Shown piece by piece: positions 1 through 10,035 of a stretch of 64,000 nt of DNA. The stretch comes from Ottelia alismoides (Eukaryota > Streptophyta > Magnoliopsida > Alismatales > Hydrocharitaceae): NCBI GenBank assembly GCA_037367405.1, contig JAZKJV010004140.1, forward strand, positions 1-64,000, in the 5' to 3' direction. The position numbers and the translations under genes were made by a program. The notes beneath the pieces are model-generated. The model was not told the origin of the DNA and ran no database searches. It was given only the letters and a program-made list of their open reading frames with translations. How positions within the stretch are numbered: the stretch's first letter is position 1; every line of letters starts with the position of its first letter.

Positions 1-263
1 CCCTCGACCCGCGAAGCTCTTGAGCTGTTTTGCAGGTCAAGAGGAGGCCATCTAAGGCCCCCTCATATCTAGGCCAGGAGCTTATCGCCGTCGACCTCGC
101 CGGAGCCCCTCCCGGGCTCGGTTGGGTCATCGGAGGCCACCACCAGCTGCGGGACGACATCGCCGACCTTCTCCGATCTTCAGAGGCAGCTGAGGAGGAC
201 CCTAGTACGCGTACGAGGCCGGCGAACTTCGCCGGCCACCTGTTCTTCGAGAGTCCTCCATCG

Positions 264-510
264 CCGTCAGATCAGCCCCAGCTCCCCAGTTCGCATCACG
301 ACCGTCCATCCATCGAGGAGCAGATACCGTCGATCATCCTGAGGGTTGATCTGGACCGTCAGAGCAGAGAGAGGGAACCACCAGTGCCGCCAGCCGTCAG
401 ATCCTCCACGTGTCTCGCCCTGCTCCGTCGATCGGCCCACGTGCGTAGAGGAGAGGAGCGCCCGCCATCCGAGACCGTCCGATTATCTACGTGGCGCTCA
501 TCCAGCCGTC
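264..510 (+). repeat. degenerate CCGTC-GATC / ACGTG repeats in the LTR R region
   Basis: CCGTCAGATC-like words recur about every 30-65 bases (near 264, 301, 327, 356, 394, 427, 476 and 504). The later ones are followed by CACGTG or ACGTGG. They are the sense-strand counterpart of the palindromic units in the Ath-C LTR at 23859-24155 and occur again in Ath-H at about 60700-60850. The stretch lies just before the polyadenylation signal, so it is probably transcribed in R. I see no coding meaning in it. Confidence 0.6.
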
Positions 511-515
511 GACTT

Positions 516-521
516 AATAAA
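516..521 (+). promoter_or_regulatory. AATAAA polyadenylation signal in LTR
   Basis: An AATAAA hexamer is followed by GGGGTAATTTA. The same hexamer and flank occur at the same place in the Ath-H LTR (60864-60869). In an LTR this would mark the end of R, which would make R roughly 1 kb long given the TATA-like site in Ath-H at about 59901. Confidence 0.5.
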
Positions 522-599
522 GGGGTAATTTATCTTAGGCCCCCTCGTAGTTTGTGTTTTGAATTCCAGTCCTGTAAATATTTTATGCATTTTATTTAC

Positions 600-990
600 G
601 TAGGGATAATTGCACATTGGACCTCATCTTTTAGCTTATTTGCATTTATGCCCCTGTTTGTGTGAGACACGTGCTTCGACACGTGATATTTTGGTGTATT
701 TGCCACTCTACCCCTGTAGTTCTGGATGTTCTTTAATGAATGAAATATTTTCAGTAATTGCATATATGCCCCTGTGAGTGTTTTATTTGCACATGTGCGA
801 TATTTTTTTGGGATATTTGCAGATAAGCCCCTGGACTTTTGGTACTTGTTACCACTAAGCCCTCAGAACTTATTTTTCTTACATTTGGGTCCCTGAGTGC
901 CCCAGGCACGTGCTTGGCACGTGTTTTGCTGGGTATTTTGCACCAGGACCCCAGAGCTTTGGGTATTTGCACTTTGGTCCCTATGCACAG
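600..990 (+). repeat. periodic TTTGCA...GCCCCTG repeat in U5
   Basis: About nine degenerate units of the form TTTGCA, 4-8 bases, then GCCCCTG or GGTCCCTG occur at 30-70-base spacing. CACGTG palindromes (around 668-685 and 904-922) lie between units. The same array is in Ath-H (about 60950-61350) and, inverted, in Ath-C (about 23490-23740) and Ath-F (about 56390-56480). It looks like an old tandem repeat built into U5. Confidence 0.6.
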
Positions 991-1943
991 TGCCCCCTTT
1001 TGGATTTTGAATAAAATATCAAATCACCTCCAAATTCGATGAAAACTTGACACATGGCTCCTGCCATGGTGTAGGATTTTTGAGAATTTTCGAGGACATT
1101 TCTGAGTTTATTTGTTATTTTTAAAAATTCAAAAACGCTTATTTTTGGCACTGTTTAGCTTGACAAATCACAAAAAATATAAAAACCCCCTCAAAAATTC
1201 TATAAAAATTAGTTACTGTTTCTTGTGTGTTGTTTGAGTTTTCAGCCAATTTTGGCTATTGTTCATTGCTTAAAAACCATAAAAACTTAAAAACACCTAA
1301 AAACTCATAAAAATCTTAATAAATAATTTAAAAACCCAAAAACAATAATCTTGGTGCTCAAATTTTCCTTACTTTCTCTAGTATACAGGAAAATTTCCTC
1401 CAGGTCCCTCTGAGGTCTTTAGATATTTTATCTTTGGATCTTGGGCTTGGCTGGACAGTACCTTGCCCTTTTCGCACTGTTTGATTTTTAGAAAATAAAA
1501 GACACCTTATAAAAATCCCAAAAATTCACCAAAAACACTTAAAAACCAAAAAAACATAAAAACAATTTTTCTTGAATTTTTGCTTGATTTTTGATGCTTT
1601 AAATAAATTGATAAAGTGTGCTTGTTTTTGCTTTTCTCATTTTCTTCATATATTAAAAATTCCAAAAAATATAAAAATCATTAAAAATCACTAAAAATAT
1701 TTTCTCTGTATTTTATTTCATTTTGACTACTTCGTAGGCCTTTGGCCAACCCGTGCTCCTTGTGTTCGACCCTGGGTGCTATACCAGGTTAATCTCATAG
1801 CGAGACTGCTCTCTTTTGTGCTCGATTAGTTTTTCATGTTCTGAGTGGTTGATTTTTCTTGATATACCTAGTCTGATTGATTGAGGTCGCAACGACCATT
1901 TCTTTACCTTTACCTTAGTCAGTTGGTCGGTTATCACTCACTC

Positions 1944-3254
1944 CCATGGTATGCTGATATTGTGAATTATCTTGTCTCCAAGAAAGTTCCACAAGATTGG
2001 TCGAAGTACAAGGTAGACAGATTTCTGTCAGAGATTCATTTATTACCAGTGGGAGGATCCGTACCTATTTCGTGAGGGTGCGGATTGTATCTGGAGAAGG
2101 TGCATTCCTCAGGAGGAACACACCAGTGTACTTGAGCACTGTCACAAGTTAGAATCTGGTGGGCATCATTTGAGGAAACGCACGGCAACAAATGTTTTAC
2201 AGAGTGGCCTATGGTGGCCCACATTGTTTAAGGATGCTACAGAGTATGTTCGAGTTTGTATTGATTGTCAAAAAATGGGAGGAACAGTTGGTTCCAAAGA
2301 TACCATGCCCATAAGATACATACATATTTATGATGTTTTTGATGCTTGGGGAATAAACTTCATGGGCCCATTTCCTGTCAGTCAGGGATTTCAGTACATC
2401 CTGCTCGCCGTGGATTATGTTAGTCGATGGGTGGAGGCTATCCCCACCCGAGCCGCAGATAGTCGTACGGTGTGTTCCTTTTTCAAGTACCATATTATTG
2501 CGCGGTTCGGTATTCCCAAAATACTTATTTCAGATGGGGGAAGCCATTTCATTAGTAGAGAAGTAAATAAGCTTGTGAAGGAGTACGCCATTGAGCACAG
2601 AATTGCGTCTCCTTACCACCCTCAGACTAATGGCTTGGCAGAAATATCAAATAGGGAGATCAAGACGATATTGAAAAATCTTGTATGTCCAGATAGGAAG
2701 AATTGCTCCCAGATGCTTGATTCAGTTCTATGGGCTTATCGGACGGCGTACAAATGCCCTTTGGGTATGTCTCCCTACAGATTGGTGTATGGAAAGCCCT
2801 GCCACTTGCCGGTGGAATTAATTCATAAATCTTTATGGGTACTCCGTGTATGCAATTTAGACTATGAGAAGGCAGGAAAGAATGGGAAGTTGGATTTGAA
2901 CAAATTACTGGAATTCCGAGACTTCGCATATGATAACTCACTTATGTATAAGGAGAAAGTCAAGCGCTGAAGACTTTTTTCCCTGATCAGAAAGTTTGGT
3001 TATTTGATGCTAAGTTGAAATTATTTCCAGGAAAATTGAAAAGCAAGTGGTAAGGACCGTTCATCGTGAGAGCTGTGCATGACAATGGGAGTATTGTCAT
3101 ATCTGGATTGTCATCTGACGCGCAACCATTTGTTGTGAACGGACAGTTGCTGAAGCCATATCTAGATCATGATATATTCTTGTTCGTTGTGGATTCTATA
3201 TCTTTGGTATCAGACAATGATATTTTGATTCTACCTTCTGCGTCTGATACATAA
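1944..3254 (+). pseudogene. Ath-A integrase remnant (Athila pol)
   Basis: This is the C-terminal part of an Athila pol polyprotein. In order there is the end of the RNase H/integrase linker (PWYADIVNYLVSKK), the HHCC zinc region (HCHKLESGGHH, later CIDCQ), the catalytic core and the C-terminal domain (SKW-GPFIVRAVHDNG). The core has ISDGGSHF and YHPQTNGLAEISNREIK, with 35 residues between Asp and Glu. The first catalytic Asp, normally in IDFMGP, is Asn here (GINFMGP, codon at 2356). A frameshift near 2036, another near 2967 and an in-frame stop near 3050 split it. There is no chromodomain, as expected for this lineage. It cannot make active integrase, and RT and RNase H are missing upstream. 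Confidence 0.92.
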
Positions 3255-3338
3255 GCTCAACACCTCTTGTATATCCTTTCATTTCACTCTTTCTTCTCCC
3301 GTTTCATCATTCACGCCTTTTCCGTGTGTGTATATATG

Positions 3339-3735
3339 CTATACTTAGGATGTGCTTTATCCTAAGTATAGGGGGGGTGAAGGATTTGTGTTGTTCATAT
3401 TCGTCTTGTTTATCACCCTTATTGTTGTTGCCTATACTCAGGGATACTCTACCCTAAGTATGGGTGGGGGGGGGTGATGTTGTTCATATCGTGTCTTTGT
3501 GAGTCTGTACATTCTTTTCATCGGTTTTTCTCTTTGTACATTCTACTATACTTAGGATTACTTGATCCTAAGTATGGGGGGGGGATCACCAACTTCTCTT
3601 CTTTTTATCTTTTCTTTGAGTTGTTGTAGCATAGGAGTCTTTTCACCTTTCTATACTTAGCACGAGTTATGTCTTCCTTTGTCGCTCTCTGATCACTATG
3701 AGGACATAGTTCGAGCTAAGTATAGGGGGGTGTCG
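3339..3735 (+). repeat. array of four hairpins, each ending in a G-run
   Basis: Four inverted repeats share the stem CTATACTTAGGAT / ATCCTAAGTATAG, each followed at once by 6-9 G. H1 is 3339-3371 (perfect 13-bp arms, 7-base loop, then a run of seven G that begins at the last stem base). H2 is 3432-3462 (10 of 13 pairs; GGGT then nine G). H3 is 3546-3576 (12-13 pairs; run of nine G). H4 is 3651-3726 (long arms of about 24 bp with few mismatches, larger loop; six G). They begin about 85 bases after the pol stop. The word AAGTATAGGGGG is that of the element's real polypurine tract, so the array appears to repeat the PPT/LTR junction. Related arrays are at 12300-12556 (-) and 41652-41935 (+). Confidence 0.85.
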
Positions 3736-3828
3736 TATATATTGTATATATACTTTAGGACATAACTCGTACTTTTAAATACGTTTATTTGGGGGGTTAT
3801 GTGTACAATTTTGTAAAATTCATGTGTG

Positions 3829-3932
3829 TAAAAACAAAAAAAACGAAACAAAAAACTCAAAAAATCAACAAAAAACACAAAAAATCAACAAAAAAACACA
3901 AAAAAAAACAAACAAAAAAAGAGTTCTCTTGT
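3829..3932 (+). repeat. A-rich low-complexity tract
   Basis: This is nearly pure A with scattered C and T, including two to three copies of AAAAATCAACAAAAAACAC. It has no coding content. Confidence 0.7.
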
Positions 3933-5218
3933 ATATACTTGTATATATTTTACTAACCCTTTTTCCTGAAAAAACTACAAAACCAAGAATCTATAAAAAT
4001 TTGCATAAATTTTAAAAAAACACTTTCTTTCACACATGCATTTTCCTTAAAAAATCCATAAAAAGTTCAAAATTAGAAAATTATAAAAAAGTTCTTTTCA
4101 CAAGTGCGTCATTTTTAAAAAAACTCTTTGCATTGTTCATATTTTGCATTTGCATGTGCATTTTTCAGGATAGTATTGCTAATTAAACTACGTCTGGAAT
4201 AACATTGAAGAATGGAGATTAGTTGGACCTTAATCCACCTAATTCTCAGAGGAACTTCACCGAGAAATATGATTTTAGAAGCTTCAGGTCTTTGACTTAA
4301 TTCTTTGAGTTCCACATGACAATGTGCAACATTTGACTCAGTGTCTAACCTGGTCTCTTCATTCTGGGTACAACTTTGGAATAGGAAAGTAATTTGTACT
4401 CCCGCACTATGCACTTAGCTCAACTCAGATGGGATGTTGGAAGACTGTGTGAGTTTCTTTCTGGTAGCGTGGAAATCTAAAGACCGGAGTACATGTTAAT
4501 ATAAAGCTTCGGAAAAGGGATGGACGACCGGTCACAATTTTTTCTAAGACCGTAAAACATGTAAGGAACAAAAATATTCTATATCCCTAGCGGCACAACA
4601 AGATCCAAGCAAACCACCAAAAATACAAATACAAAGAAGCCACTACCAAATAAATATCTGACCAAAAAGGTCCAAGCTTCAAGAAAACTTGCAGATCTTG
4701 GTGGAGACTTGGCTACACTGGCCAGCTTCACAAGGAGAGGTGACTACACTGGCCACCCTCTAGTTCTTTTCTCATTCTTCTAACTTCTCCCCCAAATCTA
4801 TTGTGAACACAACGCGACAGACCTTAGAAGGAAATACATGACTCCCCGAGGATGAGTTACTGGAGAGGATATTTGCATGGTAGTCCGACATTCTGGATGT
4901 GAAGAACTAAAACCTTTCACACACATGAGTCGATTGTTCAATGTTCATAGGGTATACTTTGGGAAGAGGATTGATCTAAGATGACTTCTGAGCCGAAACT
5001 GTGACAATGATGTGTAGAACTTGAAGGCTGTCAATTTTAAAATTCTAAATCTCATAGAAGTTCCGATACACTAATAATCTAAAGGGCCAACAAAGCTCCA
5101 AACTACAATTTTATGAAGATAAATTTAATACTCGATATTACTATACTTTCTTTAATTTCCCTTTCTTTTTCTTTTTCTTCACTTATTCTTTCAAATAAGT
5201 GTTTGCTAAGGGACTAGC

Positions 5219-5238
5219 AAAGGTAAAGCATAGGGGGA
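5219..5238 (+). other. Ath-A polypurine tract
   Basis: The purine run AAAGGTAAAGCATAGGGGGA abuts the LTR start TGATGAATC. The same arrangement is seen at 10018-10035 (-) and 43446-43467 (+). It primes plus-strand DNA synthesis in LTR elements. Confidence 0.85.
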
Positions 5239-8200
5239 TGATGAATCTGCGATTCGTCATCTTTATTCATTTATTTTAGCTTAAAATACCTTATAAAACA
5301 CTTGCATATAACACTAACTCCATATTCTTACTAACTTGCATCTGTGTAAATATTGTACACTTCTTACTAATTTTAACCTAAAATAAATAAATAAATAAAG
5401 AAAGGAAAAATAAAGAAAATAAAATAAAAAAAGGGATGACTGTATCGAGGCTGACCCGAACCCCGAGAGAAGGTCAAGACTTTACTTGATTGACCAGGAA
5501 TAAAGTAGGGGGATAAGGGTTCTTAAGCAGAAAATCAAGAAAAAATGTGTATGTGTTGTTGTAAATACTTCTCACTTATTTTGTGTATCTCTGTATAAAA
5601 CTAACACTAATTTATCTGTGCCTTAATTGACCTCAAATCAAATAACTTTCAAAACCAAAGTTTAAAATGAAAATGTGTCCTAATTACTAAAAATAATTGC
5701 ACAATTAAATCATGTACAGAATAAAAGTAGCCACACTTGGAAAAATCCACTAAGCACTGATTGAAAAATCAATTCCGGCTCCATATGAACTCAAATTGAA
5801 CCAATCTCACTTCCATTGGATTCTAAATTAAATTATCTTTAAAATGATAGTGATTTCATAATTTTTGGAGTTACGAGTAAAAAGTTGGTTTTCTAGGGTT
5901 GTTTGTGCAATTTTTCCCATGTATTTTGTAAATATTGTTTGTAAAATAAAAATAAAAATAAAAAAAAATAATTAAAACAAAAATGCCAATTTCCTCATTT
6001 ACCCTTGCATACAATGTCATATATGTATATAGTATATGTATATAATTGCTATTTTTAATTAACCATCATAAAAAACAAAAAAATAACATTTTTTAATTCA
6101 ATTAAATACAGTGACAAAAATTCAAAAAAAATTACATAATTTTGTAAATAGTTTTATCTCTTTTACTTTATCTCATGTCATCTCTCTTATCTCTTCCACC
6201 AAAAAATTCAAAAATTTCAATTTCATCTCTTATCTCTTTATCCAAAAAAATTCAAAAATCAAATTTCATTCCATCTTTTCTATTTATATGGCTCCTTCTC
6301 CCTCATTCCAACTTTATCAATCTTTTAGATAGAGGATCCCGATCTCCGAGAGAAAATTTCGTCGAGAAAGTTGCCTAGTCTCCAAGCCGTCTAGTGACAG
6401 TGAGTCGGCCTTGTCGAGGCGATCAAGGTCCATTTCCGCTCCTAAGGTGAGATCCACATTTTTCTTATTTTTATCTAGGTTAATCATTGTTTACTTCATC
6501 ACATTTTTTTATTCATCATCATTTTGTTTTTCTAGATCATTAAAAAAATTCGGTCACATTTGATCCGCCACCGACTCGATTTTTCATCTCTCTTCTCGAT
6601 CTCTCCGCCTTCAAATTCTACCTCTCACTATCTATCAACTCCGACCACGCACGATGGTCGGAGAATCGGATTCGATCCTTTCATTTTCGCTGAATTCTCG
6701 TTTCATATTCCGATTTATAAATATATAAAAAAATTAAAAAATCCATATTATTGTTTTTCTTGTCTAACCTTTGTTTTGTAGGAGAATCAAAATAAAAAAA
6801 CAATAAAAAAACGTTTCTCATTTTCTGTTTTTTTATTTTTGGATTTACAAAAAAATAAAAAAGATTTTCTATTACTGTTTACATTGCAAATAAAAATTAC
6901 AAAAAGAAAATAAAAAAATAAAAAAATCAACAGCAGGCGGTAGGGCCACCAACCCCCGCCATCCGCACTTCGCCGCGCCCGCACCGCGTGAGCCTGCGCC
7001 CTGCTCCGCCAACCGGCCCTCGTGCTTCTCCGCCACGTACCCCAACCGCACGAGTTCGCGCTCCTGCGCGCTTACTCACCAACGCCCCGCCTTCAGGCTC
7101 CTTCTCCGTCATAGCCCCCACCGTCAACCGTCTTCGGCCACGCGCCCTGCACAGCCCCTCCTCCAGATCGTCGGCGCCCCCCGCTGCGAAGACGCGCCTC
7201 CGTCTACAGTCCGCGAGCGGTGCCCTCGACGCACCTCCGCTCCATCTTCATTGCCTGATGACGTACTTCGTCGCGCGTATCCTTAGCCCCCGCCACAGCG
7301 TGCCGCCCGTGTGAAGAGGAAGAACAAGCGACGACGACACTCCTCTTGCCTCTTCGTGATTGAAAGAGACGAACCTCCTTAGGGCTTAGATTAAAAAAAT
7401 ATATTTACGAAAATTACAATTGAAGCCTTCCGAAGTTTTCAAAGTTGCAAAAGAGTCCCTGCTAGAGCCTCAAGCACATGACATGCACATGATATAGTAG
7501 TAAAATTGCACATTCTCTATTGTGATTTATTTTTATTATTTATTTGGTGCAAAGACAGAATTTATTTACATTTTAGTCCCTAAACTGCAGAACAAAAACT
7601 TGCATGCTCTATTTAAATGAAATAAATGTTGTTTGTGTTCGAAAAATCTTGTAAAAATTGTGCTATGCTCCTGATGTGATTATCTTCGTAGCATAAAATT
7701 TTCATTGCCTTTTGATTTCATTTCTTATTATTAAAAAAATAAAAAAACATGTCATTTTTCCCTGTTTGAAATTCAAAAATTCGTAAAATCAAAATAACTC
7801 CGAAAATTCCAAAAAATTAAGGTAGTTTCATTTCATTATCTTGTATTTCTGACCATTTTCACGCATTGATTCTTTATAAAGCCTGGAAAAATTGAAAATA
7901 CCAAAAATCTTAGAAAATCACAGAAAATTCTACAAAAATCCAAAAATTGTGATTTCAGTTCCTGTTGTAGATAATTGCTTTTATTTTTCTTAAAAATAAT
8001 TTCCAGGAGTTTTAGGAACTTAAAATATTTTTAAGTTGCAAATTACTCCAGGCTATGCACATTTTCATATTTCTCACTGTTTGATTTTTAGAAAATACAA
8101 AAACATCTGAAAATTCCACAAAAATTCTCAAAAACATTTCAGAACTTTTAAACCGAAATTTTTTTCTAGATTTTTCTAATCATTTTTGACAAATTGAAAA

Positions 8201-8450
8201 ATTACAAAAAGAGTTGGTGTGTGTATTTTTGATCTTATGAATATTGATTCGTGTTATTTTTGAAAATTAAAAAATAAAAAAATCACAAAAACCAAGGATA
8301 GTTGTCCTTTGAGATTCCCGTTTTCTCTTAATTAGTTTCTGATTAATTGAATAACCCTCGGGAATTGTAGCCTCCCTAGTTCGAGTCCGCTATACAGGAT
8401 AATAAGTAGCAGAAAAAATTATTTGTTTGTCACGGGATTTTTGGGGATAG
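5239..8450 (+). mobile_element. Ath-A 3' LTR, end missing
   Basis: The LTR starts TGATGAATC directly after the polypurine tract, with the palindromic opening GATGAATC-tgc-GATTCGTC. It contains the U3 box with TGACCAGGAATAAAGTAGGG (5491-5510), an AT-rich zone, a TATA-like site (6281), a GC-rich island (6930-7320), an A-rich U5 and the closing TAGTTCGAGTCCGCTATACAGG motif (about 8372-8391). Compared with Ath-H, the last 100-150 bases are lost; the joint with the inverted Ath-B LTR is near 8450. It is strongly diverged from the LTR at 1-1925, so it is older or from another subfamily. Confidence 0.85.
6281..6289 (+). promoter_or_regulatory. TATA-like box, Ath-A 3' LTR
   Basis: TATTTATAT sits about 1.04 kb into the LTR, between the AT-rich U3 and the GC-rich island. 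TATA-like words occupy the same relative place in Ath-B (8671-8682, -) and Ath-C (24950-24959, -). Confidence 0.45.
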
Positions 8451-8670
8451 CAATGACATATTTATCATTAATTTTCCAACCCTCGATTTTTCGTACCAAC
8501 ACCTTGATCGGAGTAACTCCGACGATGGCTAGATCTCACTCTCCTCCTCCTCCTTATCCTCGCCGATTGGATTGGGGGTTACTTGCGGTCACCAAGAATA
8601 TGCTCCAGATTAATCCTTTGGGGTTATAGATGAAGAATAGGGATCAAAAATCAAAAGGTGGAGGATGCCG

Positions 8671-8682
8671 CTTATTTATAGG
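8671..8682 (-). promoter_or_regulatory. TATA box, Ath-B LTR
   Basis: On the minus strand it reads CCTATAAATAAG, about 1.34 kb from the LTR start. The distance agrees with Ath-C (about 1.29 kb). Confidence 0.55.
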
Positions 8683-8862
8683 TAGTGTGATTGGCTGGGT
8701 CGAGTCGGGGTTGTGTGAGATGAAGATGGAGTTGGAGGAGGCTATGGAGATGGTGTGGGGATGTAGTGGGGTGTGTAGGAAGGTGGGTTGCTCGAGGAAG
8801 ATGGAGTTGTGGATAAAGAGATTAGAGAAAAGGAGGGGACAAAGTCAGAGGGAGGAGAGGAC

Positions 8863-8918
8863 AGTTGACCCACAGGTCAAGGGTCCCCAGGTTCTGATTA
8901 GTCCACATAGACCAATTA
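8863..8918 (-). promoter_or_regulatory. inverted W-box pair and G-box-like palindrome
   Basis: GTTGACC and GGTCAA face each other (8863-8880). Next to them is the near-palindrome ATTAGTCCACATAGACCAAT (8897-8916). The same pair occurs in Ath-D (40701-40749), Ath-G (57818-57875) and Ath-H (59649-59700), always 150-300 bases or more before the TATA region. TTGAC is the core of plant W-boxes and CACGTG that of G-boxes; the regulatory role is inferred. Confidence 0.5.
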
Positions 8919-10017
8919 GGACAAAATATATACAAAATATTCTATTAATTCAATTATAAATAGTAGATGATTTTATTAATTAAACTAAAACCATAAAATT
9001 TTCCTAATTTTACAAATTATTTTGTAGTGATCTTTATTTGTTTTTACAACTTTATTTATTAGGTGTTAATTTTTACGAGTATATACATAGACATAAATAC
9101 CTATATTCTAGGTATTTTATTTTTATTTTGTATTTTAATATTTATCATCTTATGTACATATTTTATTTATTTATAATATATTTAGATACATATTTACATG
9201 TTTTTATTTTATTTTTTTAATTTATTTTACATACCGAAATAATTGTGTATATATACATATTACAAGTATAATATACTTGTATATTTTATTTTATTTTTTA
9301 TTTTAATGCATTTTAATGGTTATATTTTTAATGTATTTTAAATAACATATACAATTATTGAAAAAATATAAGAAGATTAAACATATAAATAATAAAGTAT
9401 ATGAATAAAATATACAGATACATGGTACAATGGGATCCTAAAAAGAGGGACTTTTGTATCTTAACTCCATTTTTAATGAAACCACCTTCATTAAACGGAT
9501 AATTTAAATTTAAATATAAGAGTTCATATGGAGATGATATTGATATGTGAAGTTCGGTTGCGACTTTTTCATATGTCTATCCCAGTTGCACAATGCATTA
9601 TTTTTATGTGGAATCATTTTTATAATTTTCTATGTATTTTTATGTACAAGTTTCATAGTGTATTTGAGATGTATAAAATAAGAATAAAATCAAGTAAAAA
9701 ATGACTATTTTTGGAGTATAGAATTAGGGTTTCTATATAAAGTATAGACCCTTATCTACCCGTACTTTATTCCTTGTCGACCAAGTCAATATTGACTTAT
9801 TCTCGAGGTTTAGGGTCATTCAGTATCTTTGATACTTCATTTATTTTTCTTTTCACTTATTTATTCTTTTATTTTGGATTTAAATATTCAAAATTGTGCA
9901 CTAGTTACATATGACTAAAGAATGTTAATTTGTGCAAGCTAATTGTATTTACATGTGTTTTAATATGGATTTAAATACAAAATGGAAGAATAAAGATAGA
10001 TGAATGGCTACTCATCA

Positions 10018-10035
10018 CCCCCTATACTTTCCTTT
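10018..10035 (-). other. Ath-B polypurine tract
   Basis: The minus strand reads AAAGGAAAGTATAGGGGG and is followed immediately by the LTR start TGATGAG. The junction word AAGTATAGGGGGTGAT is repeated exactly inside the hairpin array at 12410-12427. Confidence 0.88.

Larger units (their letters stand above)
1..1925 (+). mobile_element. Ath-A 5' LTR, 3' portion (Athila-type gypsy)
   Basis: This is the R-U5 part of an Athila-family LTR, entering from the left window edge. It aligns without large gaps to the end of the Ath-H LTR (60436-62275): both have the same GC-rich start, the AATAAA signal, the run of TTTGCA/CCCCTG repeats, the A-rich stretch, and the closing segment with GTTCGACCCTGG and CAACGACCATTTCTTT. 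Similarity stops just after TTAGTC near 1920, short of the LTR end. The primer-binding site, leader, gag, protease and RT that should follow are absent, and integrase sequence starts almost at once. This LTR resembles Ath-H much more than the 3' LTR at 5239-8450, so the two ends of Ath-A are not a simple pair. Confidence 0.85.
3255..5238 (+). other. Ath-A 3' untranslated region
   Basis: A stretch of about 2 kb lies between the pol stop and the 3' LTR. It holds the hairpin array, the A-rich tract and, from about 4180, a segment collinear with the 3' regions of Ath-B (about 10030-11100, -) and Ath-E (about 42440-43440). The shared landmarks are CTTTGACTTAATTCTTTGAGTTCCA, given here only as 4290-4315, then GCACTTAGCTCAACTC (about 4409), and the TGGAGACTTGGCTACACTGG segment (4702-4721). 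Other Athila elements often carry an env-like frame here. I find no open frame shared between the copies, so I call it non-coding. Confidence 0.7.
8460..10017 (-). mobile_element. Ath-B 3' LTR, truncated after U3
   Basis: On the minus strand it begins TGATGAGTAGCCATTCATC at 10017, right after the polypurine tract. It shows the U3 box (9749-9784, GGAATAAAGTACGGGTAGAT on the minus strand), an AT-rich zone, a paired W-box/G-box module (8863-8918) and a TATA box (8671-8682). About 200 bases past the TATA box it stops against the Ath-A LTR, so R and U5 are gone. The GA-rich stretch at 8700-8870 is the promoter-proximal part of the LTR. Confidence 0.82.

Noticed and set aside
30..665. A 211-codon open frame on the + strand
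   Set aside because: It lies in the GC-rich R/U5 of an LTR, crosses the polyadenylation signal, and the aligned Ath-H segment (60467-60865) falls out of frame after a few codons. There is no domain likeness.
3371..3470. G-runs as a CRISPR-like or minisatellite array
   Set aside because: The units are hairpins with different loops and variable spacing, and the organism is a plant. The match to the polypurine-tract junction explains the G-runs better.
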